A program made the translations under genes and the position numbers. Of a stretch of 64,000 nucleotides of DNA, positions 34,317 to 42,211 are shown piece by piece. Every line of letters starts with the position of its first letter. Positions within the stretch are counted from its first letter, which is position 1. The notes below the pieces were generated by a model. That model was not told the origin of the DNA. It ran no database searches and saw only the letters and a list, made by a program, of their open reading frames with translations. The stretch spans positions 7,415 through 71,414 of the forward strand of contig UQCW01000009.1 of the NCBI GenBank assembly GCA_900539625.1, in the 5' to 3' direction. The DNA is from an uncultured Prevotella sp. GTDB taxonomy: Bacteria; Bacteroidota; Bacteroidia; Bacteroidales; Bacteroidaceae.

Positions 34317-35642
34317 ATGACATATCAAGAAACTGTTCAATATCTCTTTGAAGCCACACCGCTTTTTCAACATATCGGTGGCAAAGCGTATAAACCAGGC
34401 TTGCAGACATCGCTTTGCCTTGATGAGCATTTCGGCCATCCTCACAAGAGTTACCCGATTGTTCACGTGGCGGGAACGAATGGAAAAGGATCTTGCTCGC
34501 ACACTATTGCGGCGATTTTGCAACTGGCAGGTCTGCGTGTTGGATTGTTCACCTCGCCACATCTGCTGGATTTCAGAGAGCGCATACGGATTAACGGAAA
34601 AATGATTCCAGAGGATACGGTTGTTCAATTCGTTGAAAGCGAGAAAGGCTTTTTCGAACCGCTGCATCCGTCGTTCTTCGAATTGACAACGGCATTGGCC
34701 TTCAAATATTTCGAAGATGAGCACGTGGATGTGGCAGTTATTGAAGTGGGACTTGGAGGACGATTGGATTGCACGAATATCGTCACGCCGAAATTGTCTG
34801 TCATAACAAACATCAGTTTAGACCACACGCAATTCCTCGGCTCTACCCTCTCTGAAATCGCCTATGAAAAAGCAGGAATCATCAAGCCAGGGGTGCCTGT
34901 GGTCGTTGGAGAGGATTTGCCTGAGACGCGGCAGGTTTTTCTTGATAAAGCAAAAGAAAACAATTCGCAGATTATTTTTGCTGAAGACAAACCAGAAGTC
35001 GTCAACAGCACGATGACGGAGAATTATACGCGCCTTTATGAGACTGTCGGTTACGGCACATTTGAGGGGCAACTGGCCGGAGAATGCCAAATCAAAAACA
35101 CGAACACCATCCTGCACGTGGTTCCGCTCTTGCTGAAACAAGGACTGCTGCCGCAGTCGTACAACGATAAAAAACGAATCACGGCGTTGGTTCGCGAGGC
35201 TTTTTCAGAGGTGAGTTCATTGACAGGGCTGATGGGGCGCTGGCAATATGCTGGTCATCGTCCGGACATTGTGCTCGATACGGGACACAACACGGGAGGA
35301 TGGGCATACCTCGGGAAGGCGCTTCAAAGCGGAAACTACCCTCAGGTGCATGTCATTTTCGGCATTATGGCAGACAAGGACATCGACGGCGTACTCTCGT
35401 TCTTGCCACAAAAATTGCAATACTACTTCACAAAGGCTTCTGTGGCAAGGGCTTTGCCGCCGGTAGCGCTACGTGACAGAGCCGAAAAATTTGGCTTAAA
35501 CGGAGGGGTTTTCAATTGCGTATCAGATGCGCTTGAAGCTGCTTTGAAGAACGCCAAACCAGAAGATCTGGTCTATGTTGGAGGCAGCAGTTTCATTGTT
35601 GCTGACTATTTGGCAATCAACGATAAAAACGAAAGCAAATAG
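34317..35642 (+). CDS. folC: Dihydrofolate synthase / folylpolyglutamate synthase
   Basis: A 441-residue Mur-ligase-type enzyme that adds glutamate to dihydropteroate and folates with ATP. Motifs are HVAGTNGKGSCSH (P-loop), SPHLLDFRERIRING, and EVGLGGRLDCTNIV with SLDHTQFLG. The C-terminal domain has DTGHNTGG and FGIMADKD. The start at 34317 (MTYQETVQYLFEATPLFQ) matches family N-termini, and the predicted promoter overlaps the upstream alternative at 34224. A small lipoprotein gene follows after 40 bases. Confidence 0.94.
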   Translation: MTYQETVQYLFEATPLFQHIGGKAYKPGLQTSLCLDEHFGHPHKSYPIVHVAGTNGKGSCSHTIAAILQLAGLRVGLFTSPHLLDFRERIRINGKMIPEDTVVQFVESEKGFFEPLHPSFFELTTALAFKYFEDEHVDVAVIEVGLGGRLDCTNIVTPKLSVITNISLDHTQFLGSTLSEIAYEKAGIIKPGVPVVVGEDLPETRQVFLDKAKENNSQIIFAEDKPEVVNSTMTENYTRLYETVGYGTFEGQLAGECQIKNTNTILHVVPLLLKQGLLPQSYNDKKRITALVREAFSEVSSLTGLMGRWQYAGHRPDIVLDTGHNTGGWAYLGKALQSGNYPQVHVIFGIMADKDIDGVLSFLPQKLQYYFTKASVARALPPVALRDRAEKFGLNGGVFNCVSDALEAALKNAKPEDLVYVGGSSFIVADYLAINDKNESK

Positions 35643-35682
35643 GATTCAGACGTCAACTTAAATACTTAATAATTAGTAAGAT

Positions 35683-36123
35683 ATGACAAGATTAAAACAT
35701 AAATACTTTAACTTATCGTTGGGCCTCTTGTGCGTTCTGACGATGTGCTTCGCATGCAAGGAAAGCAAGCACAAAGACTGGTCGGAGGCACGGACGAAAA
35801 TGGAACAAAAGGGGCAGGCATATCTGATGCTTTCCAGGCAAGCCCTCTCTGAAAAGAATTTTACAACAGCGCGAGAAAAAGTCAATTTGCTGCGCAAGGA
35901 ATGCGAATTGGCGCTCTCTGCCCGCGAAGAAGGTATCCTGCTGATGGATTCCATCAATCTCTTTGAAGCAGAGGAGCAATTCCGAACGGCGTGTGAGGAT
36001 TCCACGGCAGCATCTGCGAGGGAATCTATAGAAGACCTGCAGCAGAAAATCTGCTTCTACCAAAGAAAGTTGGAACACGACAAAAAATCCAAGGAAGCGG
36101 GAAACCAAGAAATCAATAAATAA
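35683..36123 (+). CDS. Small helical lipoprotein of unknown function
   Basis: A 146-residue protein with an N-terminal signal and a lipobox-like CFAC, lipidated Cys at about residue 25, followed by KESKHKDW. The rest is charged and strongly helical (EARTKMEQKGQAYLMLSRQAL, SIEDLQQKICFYQRKLEHDKK), probably coiled coil. I do not recognise a family. It lies between folC (40 bases) and the helicase gene (37 bases), so all three may form one transcript. Confidence 0.65.
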   Translation: MTRLKHKYFNLSLGLLCVLTMCFACKESKHKDWSEARTKMEQKGQAYLMLSRQALSEKNFTTAREKVNLLRKECELALSAREEGILLMDSINLFEAEEQFRTACEDSTAASARESIEDLQQKICFYQRKLEHDKKSKEAGNQEINK

Positions 36124-36160
36124 ACGGCACTTCTAAAACTCCACACTCTACCATCTACGC

Positions 36161-38572
36161 ATGTCGGCTATTAAAAAAGAACTAAACACGGCGCAATGGG
36201 ATGCTGTTTCCTATTGTGAGGGACCATCGCTCATCATTGCAGGGGCCGGTTCCGGAAAAACCCGCGTATTGACCTATAAAATCGCATATCTCATCGAGCA
36301 AGGCATGGAGCCTTGGCGGATACTGGCGCTCACCTTCACCAATAAGGCCGCACGCGAGATGAGAGACCGCATAGCCAATGTCGTCGGTTTTGAATCTGCA
36401 CAAAATATATGGAGCGGGACGTTCCATAGCATCTTCGCCAGAATCCTAAGACTGGAATCGGATTTCATCGGCTATCCGCACGACTTCACCATATACGACC
36501 AAACTGATTCCCGTTCGCTCATCAAGAACATCGTCAGGGAAATGGGTCTTGACGACAAAACATACAAGCCAAACATTGTGTCGGGCAGGATTTCAGAAGC
36601 TAAAAATGCCCTGGTGTTGCCAGGCGCATATCTGAATGACAGAAATGTGCGGGAGCGCGACCAGAGAGACGGCATCGGGAAAACGGGGGAGATTTACCGC
36701 ACTTACATGCAGAGATGCTTCGCAGCAGGAGCTATGGATTTCGACGACCTCCTGCTCAACACCTTCCTCCTCTTCCAGGAACACCCAGAGGTGAGAGGTA
36801 AATACAGCGAACGTTTCTCATATATCCTTGTTGACGAATACCAGGACACGAATGTTGCACAACATCGCATCATCACGCAACTAACCTCCCCCACTTCGAA
36901 AATTTGCGTTGTCGGAGACGACGCACAGAGCATCTATTCCTTCCGAGGCGCACGCATCGACAATATATTGGGCTTTCAGGAGCAATACCCCACAGCAAAA
37001 TTGTTTAAACTGGAGCGCAACTACCGTTCGACACAAAACATCGTCAATGCTGCCGACAGTCTGATCAAACACAATGCGGTTCAAATTCCCAAAAAAGTGT
37101 ACAGCGAAGCGGAAGTCGGAGAACCTCTGAAAATCATAGAAGCCTACAGCGACAAAGAGGAAAGCATCAAGGTGGCGGGAGTCATACGAAATCTGCACAA
37201 CGTGCACGACGTTCCCTACAATGAAATTGCGATTCTCTACCGCACAAATGCCCAAAGCCGCTCTTTTGAAGAGACCTTCCGCTCTGCTGTCATGCCATAC
37301 AGAATCTATGGTGGGCTGTCGTTCTATCAGAGGAAAGAGGTGAAGGACCTGCTGGCCTACTTCAGATTGATATGCAACCCTTCTGATGAAGAGGCCTTCA
37401 AGCGCATTGTCAACTACCCCGCAAGGGGCATCGGGGCCACAACCATGTCAAAGATACAGATGGCAGCGGTGGAAAACGGGGAAACCCTGTGGAATGTAGC
37501 AGCCAACCCGCAAAAGTTCCAAGTGTCTCTCAGCAAAAGCACCCAAGGGAAGCTCTTGGCGTTTTTGGCGCTCATCGAAAAATTTCGCAATGACCTACAC
37601 CGGAAAAACGGCTCCAGCCTCGCAACCGACATTCTGTATTCAGCAGGAATCAACGCCGATTTGCTTGCCGACACCAGCGCTGAAGGCATCAGCAAAAAAG
37701 AGAACATCGAGGAATTACTCGGCGCCATCAAAGCCAACGAAGATGAAGCGAGAGGCAGCAACGCCGCAATCGTGCCGCTGACCGACTATATCTCCAAAGT
37801 GTCCCTACTGACGGATGCCGACCAGAAAGACGACGGCTCGCCCCGCATCACCCTGATGACGGTGCATGCAGCCAAGGGACTGGAATTTGACGCCGTCTTC
37901 GTGACTGGGCTTGAAAACGACCTCTTCCCCAATTCAAACGCCCGTTTCTACCCTAAGGAAATGGAGGAAGAAAGACGCCTCTTCTACGTTGCCATCACAC
38001 GCGCCAAAAGCCGCTGCTATCTGACATACGCCAAAAGCCGCTTCAGATTCGGCAATATGGAATTTGGAGAGCCAAGCATCTTCCTGCGGGAGATAAACCA
38101 GAAATACTTAGACAAAAGCCCCTTTGCCGCGTCTGTCAGCACCACGCCAGGCCGCATCCCCAACAAAAACGCATTCTCGAAGAGTACACCTTTATGGGAC
38201 AATCCTCCGTCGGGCACCACCTGCCAAGAAGAGCGGCATCAGTCGAAGCCCCGCGCGTCATCGCGCGCAACAGCCGACGACAAGCGGTTCAAGAAAAGAA
38301 TCTACAGCAACGGAAGAATCTTGCAACAGATAGGCTCAAGCTCCAAGGCAAACGATTCTGCTACGCCGCCAGAAATGCTCTCATCTGCCGTTGAATACGG
38401 CTCCACCACGTTGAAAGCGGGAGACAAAGTCGCCCACGAACGCTTCGGAACGGGAACGGTCATCTCTGTGGAAGGAAGCGGCAATGGTGCAAAAGCGCAA
38501 ATTGATTTTGAAAAAGGAGTCGGAATAAAAAAACTATTGCTTAAATTTGCAAAGCTCAGCAAGATTGAGTGA
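36161..38572 (+). CDS. UvrD/PcrA-type superfamily 1 DNA helicase
   Basis: An 803-residue 3'-5' helicase of the UvrD/PcrA/Rep group. Motif I is AGAGSGKTRVLTYK near residue 28, motif II VDEYQDTN near 224, then GDDAQSIYSFRGA and LERNYRST. Motif V is TVHAAKGLEFDAVFVTGLENDLFP and motif VI EEERRLFYVAITRAKSR. After residue about 640 comes a low-complexity linker, and the last 60 residues form a Tudor-like PcrA C-terminal domain (GDKVAHERFGTGTVISVEGSG). That domain points to PcrA/UvrD and not Rep. Known roles are repair and clearing of stalled polymerases. No nuclease domain is present. Confidence 0.93.
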   Translation: MSAIKKELNTAQWDAVSYCEGPSLIIAGAGSGKTRVLTYKIAYLIEQGMEPWRILALTFTNKAAREMRDRIANVVGFESAQNIWSGTFHSIFARILRLESDFIGYPHDFTIYDQTDSRSLIKNIVREMGLDDKTYKPNIVSGRISEAKNALVLPGAYLNDRNVRERDQRDGIGKTGEIYRTYMQRCFAAGAMDFDDLLLNTFLLFQEHPEVRGKYSERFSYILVDEYQDTNVAQHRIITQLTSPTSKICVVGDDAQSIYSFRGARIDNILGFQEQYPTAKLFKLERNYRSTQNIVNAADSLIKHNAVQIPKKVYSEAEVGEPLKIIEAYSDKEESIKVAGVIRNLHNVHDVPYNEIAILYRTNAQSRSFEETFRSAVMPYRIYGGLSFYQRKEVKDLLAYFRLICNPSDEEAFKRIVNYPARGIGATTMSKIQMAAVENGETLWNVAANPQKFQVSLSKSTQGKLLAFLALIEKFRNDLHRKNGSSLATDILYSAGINADLLADTSAEGISKKENIEELLGAIKANEDEARGSNAAIVPLTDYISKVSLLTDADQKDDGSPRITLMTVHAAKGLEFDAVFVTGLENDLFPNSNARFYPKEMEEERRLFYVAITRAKSRCYLTYAKSRFRFGNMEFGEPSIFLREINQKYLDKSPFAASVSTTPGRIPNKNAFSKSTPLWDNPPSGTTCQEERHQSKPRASSRATADDKRFKKRIYSNGRILQQIGSSSKANDSATPPEMLSSAVEYGSTTLKAGDKVAHERFGTGTVISVEGSGNGAKAQIDFEKGVGIKKLLLKFAKLSKIE

Positions 38573-38640
38573 CCTCAGCAAAAAAGCCGAGACGCTCCGC
38601 CTCGCCGCAAGCCCCCGCGCCTCCCTGTCAAGTGCGCCTT

Positions 38641-38681
38641 CCCTGCTTTGATAATATAAAATAATTTTTGAATACCTATTT
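38641..38681 (+). repeat. Palindromic repeat right half, copy 3 (5' of yicC)
   Basis: CCCTGCTTTGATAATATAAA continues into TAATTTTTGAATACCTATTT and ends at the yicC start codon. It aligns base for base with the gene-proximal half of the copy at the LysM gene (CCCCTGCTTTGATAGTAC). No matching left arm is evident in 38573-38640, so only half of the element is present. Confidence 0.65.
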
Positions 38682-39560
38682 ATGATACAATCAATGACCG
38701 GCTATGGCAAAGCCGAAATCCATTTCAACGGAAAGAAAATCCATGCAGAAATAAAATCCCTCAATTCAAAAACCCTCGACCTTTCAGCACGCATCGCCCC
38801 CATTTATCGGGAGAAGGAAATGGAGGTGAGAAAATTCATCGCCGCGCAACTTGAAAGGGGAAAAGTCGATTTCAATCTCTGGGTTGAAAAAGACCAGGCG
38901 TCTTCCTTCCTTCCAATCAACCAAGAAGCAGTCAAAGACTACACCCGCCAGATTCGCGCCATTTCTGAAAGCAACAACATTCCTTTTCCAGAACAAGGCA
39001 TTTGGGAAGTACTCATAAAACTTCCAGAAACCATGCAGCCCAATGTCGTTGAAGACCTAACAGAGGAAGAATGGAACGTAGCGTCCCAAGCTGTCGCCGA
39101 AGCAGTTGGCCACCTCGTTGAATTCCGCACGCAAGAAGGACTGGCCCTGCAAAAGAAATTTTCAGAGAAAATCGACAACATTGAGCGTCTTCTCGGAGAA
39201 ATCGAACCGTTTGAGAAATCGCGCGTTGAAAAAATCCGCCAGCGCCTGACAGAGCGTCTGGAAGAACTGAAAGGCGTGGACTACGACAAAAACCGCCTGG
39301 AACAAGAGCTCATCTACTATATTGAGAAACTCGACATCAGCGAAGAAAAACAAAGACTTGCCAACCATCTGAAATATTTCCGCGAAACAATGGAAACCAG
39401 CCACGGACAAGGCAAGAAATTAGGATTCATCGCCCAAGAAATGGGAAGGGAAATCAACACAACGGGCTCGAAGAGCAATCAGGCAGAGATGCAGAACATC
39501 GTTGTGAAAATGAAAGACGAGTTGGAACAAATCAAAGAACAGGTTCTTAATGCCCTATAA
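38682..39560 (+). CDS. yicC: YicC family endoribonuclease
   Basis: A 292-residue YicC-type protein. The N-terminus MIQSMTGYGKAEI and the C-terminal domain (YFRETMETSHGQGKKLGFIAQEMGREINTTGSKSNQAEMQNIVVKMKDELEQIKEQV, spread over the last 60 residues) are diagnostic. Known for the family: YicC/YloC is a ring-shaped endoribonuclease acting on RNA, involved in sRNA turnover in E. coli. It is 12 bases from gmk, a pairing found in many bacteria. A repeat with a -7-like box abuts the start codon. Confidence 0.92.
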   Translation: MIQSMTGYGKAEIHFNGKKIHAEIKSLNSKTLDLSARIAPIYREKEMEVRKFIAAQLERGKVDFNLWVEKDQASSFLPINQEAVKDYTRQIRAISESNNIPFPEQGIWEVLIKLPETMQPNVVEDLTEEEWNVASQAVAEAVGHLVEFRTQEGLALQKKFSEKIDNIERLLGEIEPFEKSRVEKIRQRLTERLEELKGVDYDKNRLEQELIYYIEKLDISEEKQRLANHLKYFRETMETSHGQGKKLGFIAQEMGREINTTGSKSNQAEMQNIVVKMKDELEQIKEQVLNAL

Positions 39561-39572
39561 TCAACACACATC

Positions 39573-40175
39573 ATGGAAGATACCACTGTTACAAAGAAAG
39601 CCGACGGGCGCGTAATCATCATTTCCGCACCCAGCGGAACAGGAAAAAGCACCATCATTTCATATCTGATGACGCTGGGGCTCAATCTGCACTTTTCTGT
39701 GAGCGCAACGAGCCGCCCGCCACGCGGGAAGGAAGTAGATGGTGTTGACTATTTTTTTCTCACGCCAGAAGATTTCCGCCAACGAATTTCAAAGGGCGAC
39801 TTCCTGGAATATGAGGAAGTCTATGAAAACCGCTATTACGGAACGCTCCGCACTGAGGTCGACAAACAGCTGGCAAAAGGCGATAATGTGGTCTGCGATA
39901 TTGACGTCGTCGGCGCGCAAAACATAAAAAAAATATATGGTGGCCGCGCATTCAGCCTTTTCATAAAACCACCCTCAATTGACGCTCTACGCCAACGGCT
40001 TGAAAATCGCGGCACCGACTCGCAGGAAGTCATCCAGCAACGCATCAACCGTGCAGAATTTGAACTCTCACAAGCCCCCAACTTCGATGCCTGCATCGTC
40101 AACGACGTGTTGCAGAAAGCCCAGGAAGAGGCAGCCAACGCGATTAGGCAGTATCTCGAAACAACGGCGGAATAA
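39573..40175 (+). CDS. gmk: Guanylate kinase
   Basis: A 200-residue enzyme converting GMP and ATP to GDP and ADP. The P-loop is SAPSGTGKSTI (about 18-28). The GMP-binding segment has SVSATSRPPRGKEVDGVDYFF and GDFLEYEEVYENRYYGT, and GDNVVCDIDVVGAQNIKK follows. Length is normal. It sits in a tight run yicC-gmk-nadD with 12- and 24-base spacers. Confidence 0.96.
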   Translation: MEDTTVTKKADGRVIIISAPSGTGKSTIISYLMTLGLNLHFSVSATSRPPRGKEVDGVDYFFLTPEDFRQRISKGDFLEYEEVYENRYYGTLRTEVDKQLAKGDNVVCDIDVVGAQNIKKIYGGRAFSLFIKPPSIDALRQRLENRGTDSQEVIQQRINRAEFELSQAPNFDACIVNDVLQKAQEEAANAIRQYLETTAE

Positions 40176-40199
40176 TCCCTCTCCCATTCACGAAGAAAC

Positions 40200-40790
40200 A
40201 TGCGCGTAACAATTTACGGAGGCTCCTTCAGCCCCATCCATAAGGGACACATTGCCTTAGCCAGCCAAGTCATCAAAGAAGGCATGGCCGATGAAGTGTG
40301 GCTGATGGTATCGCCACACAATCCGTTGAAGTCAACCGAAGACCTATGGCCTGTTGACCTCCGTCTGAAACTCTGTGAGAAAGCAGTTGAAGGGCAGGAG
40401 AAAATAAAAGTCTCCGATCTGGAGACGCGTTTGGAAAAACCGTCCTACACCTATAAAACCCTGCGCGAACTATCACGGCTCCACCCCGAAGTCCAGTTTT
40501 CAATACTCATCGGTTCCGACAACTGGGCATGCTTCGACCATTGGGCACACCACGAGGAAATCCTGACACACCACTCCCTCATCATCTATCCGCGCCAGGG
40601 TTTCCCCATCAACCCCCATCTCCTGCCGCCGCAAGCCAGCCTGCTCAACGCCCCTCTCCTGCCCTACAGTTCAACCGAGATAAGGCAGCGCTTGAAAGCA
40701 GGGCGCCCCGTCAACCACATGCTGCCTCCGAACGTAGCCGAAATGATTGCCACGACGCAGTATGCTGGAAAACGACAGACAAACCGATAG
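40200..40790 (+). CDS. nadD: Nicotinate-nucleotide adenylyltransferase
   Basis: A 196-residue nucleotidyltransferase that makes nicotinic acid adenine dinucleotide in NAD synthesis. The N-terminal YGGSFSPIHKGHIALA contains the (H/T)xGH motif. ETRLEKPSYTYKTLREL, LIGSDNWACFDHWAHHEEIL and the terminal SSTEIRQRL are family signatures. Co-located with gmk, as in other Bacteroidetes. Confidence 0.95.
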   Translation: MRVTIYGGSFSPIHKGHIALASQVIKEGMADEVWLMVSPHNPLKSTEDLWPVDLRLKLCEKAVEGQEKIKVSDLETRLEKPSYTYKTLRELSRLHPEVQFSILIGSDNWACFDHWAHHEEILTHHSLIIYPRQGFPINPHLLPPQASLLNAPLLPYSSTEIRQRLKAGRPVNHMLPPNVAEMIATTQYAGKRQTNR

Positions 40791-40893
40791 TTTCTGAAAA
40801 TCCACTCAGCTTTACGCTGCTGACACGCGCGCCCCGCATTCACTCTGCTGCAAAAAACAGATAATCCCTCAACAATAAAAAAACAAACATACA

Positions 40894-41724
40894 ATGGATA
40901 GAAAACAACTTGTAGACAACATCTTCAGAAAGAAATCCTTTCTCTGCGTCGGACTTGACACGGATTTGAAGAAAATCCCAAACCACCTTCTCAACGACCC
41001 CGACCCCATCTTCGCCTTCAACAAGGCAATCATTGACGCAACAGCGCCCCATTGCGTTGCCTATAAACCCAACTTGGCCTTCTACGAGTGCTACGGCATG
41101 ATGGGATGGAAAGCTCTGGAAAAAACAATCGAGTACATCAGAACCAACTACCCCGACCAATTCATCATCGCCGACGCCAAGCGCGGCGACATCGGAAACA
41201 CCTCAGCCATGTATGCTAGATGCTTCTTCGAAGAAATGGACGTCGACGCGCTGACGGTAGCCCCATACATGGGCAGCGACAGCGTTGTTCCCTTCTTGAA
41301 ATACTCTGGAAAATGGGTGATCCTACTCGCCCTGACAAGCAACGCTGGTTCCCACGATTTCCAGTTGCTACGTGAAGAAGGCGGCAAGCGCCTGTTTGAG
41401 AAAGTGTTGGAGACATCGCAGGAATGGGCCAGCAACGAGCAGATGATGTATGTGGTTGGCGCAACGCAAGGCGAACGCTTTGCAGACATACGTAAAATCG
41501 TCCCCAACCACTTTCTCCTCGTCCCAGGCGTAGGCGCACAAGGCGGTTCGTTGCAAGATGTTTGCAAATACGGCATGACGAAGGAGTGCGGACTGCTCGT
41601 CAATTCCTCACGCGGCATCATCTATGCAGACCATACAGAAAACTTCGCTGCTGCCGCCGGAGCCGCCGCAAAGGAATTGCAGGCTGCGATGGCAGTGGAG
41701 CTAAACAAGGTGCAGGGGAAATAA
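40894..41724 (+). CDS. pyrF: Orotidine 5'-phosphate decarboxylase
   Basis: A 276-residue enzyme giving UMP from OMP, the last step of de novo pyrimidine synthesis. It belongs to the longer PyrF subfamily. FLCVGLDTDLKKIP starts the barrel, FIIADAKRGDIGNTSAMYA holds the catalytic Lys/Asp motif, and LLVPGVGAQGG and LLVNSSRGIIYA bind phosphate. It is 103 bases after nadD and ends in its own terminator. Confidence 0.95.
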   Translation: MDRKQLVDNIFRKKSFLCVGLDTDLKKIPNHLLNDPDPIFAFNKAIIDATAPHCVAYKPNLAFYECYGMMGWKALEKTIEYIRTNYPDQFIIADAKRGDIGNTSAMYARCFFEEMDVDALTVAPYMGSDSVVPFLKYSGKWVILLALTSNAGSHDFQLLREEGGKRLFEKVLETSQEWASNEQMMYVVGATQGERFADIRKIVPNHFLLVPGVGAQGGSLQDVCKYGMTKECGLLVNSSRGIIYADHTENFAAAAGAAAKELQAAMAVELNKVQGK

Positions 41725-41886
41725 GATAAAAAGACGAGAAACAGACCATCCCCTCTGCATAAACAATACGACCATTAATTGGTTACATGGCAAACGCCTT
41801 GGAAACATACAAATCGCCTTGCAAGGAAAATTAATGTTTGCCGGTACAGGGGGGCGCTCCAACAAGATTAAACAAATATATAAGGG

Positions 41887-41921
41887 AAAAGCTGCGATGC
41901 GCCGCGTCACAGCTTTTTCTG
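41887..41921 (+). terminator. Terminator after pyrF
   Basis: AAAAGCTG (41887-41894) and CAGCTTTT (41910-41917) form a stem followed by TCTGTTTTG, about 160 bases past the pyrF stop. The bases between stop and hairpin hold nothing recognisable. Confidence 0.6.
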
Positions 41922-42050
41922 TTTTGTGGTTGCTCTAAGATTATCGCCCCTCATCAATCCCCTCCCCCTAAAATGTTTATTATAAACATCAACGATATTA
42001 TCAGTTTTTTGTGTAAGTTTGCAAAATGAAGCTGTTGCCCCTCGTGGAAA

Positions 42051-42089
42051 CGTTTTGTGGGGGATGAAGAGGACATCCCCCACAAAACG
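42051..42089 (+). promoter_or_regulatory. Perfect 15-base-pair hairpin upstream of malQ
   Basis: CGTTTTGTGGGGGAT (42051-42065) and ATCCCCCACAAAACG (42075-42089) pair without mismatch around GAAGAGGAC, followed by TTTTATC. It lies 123 bases before the malQ start. It could be an intrinsic terminator acting as an attenuator in the malQ leader, or a second terminator for the upstream unit. Confidence 0.65.
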
Positions 42090-42211
42090 TTTTATCACGC
42101 AAGTCCATCCCGATGGGACACTTCCACATCCCTGACTTGCATCGGGCACGTGGAAACGGGCTTCAAATCACAAACCACACATCTACAAAAGACACTTTCT
42201 TCCAAATAGAC

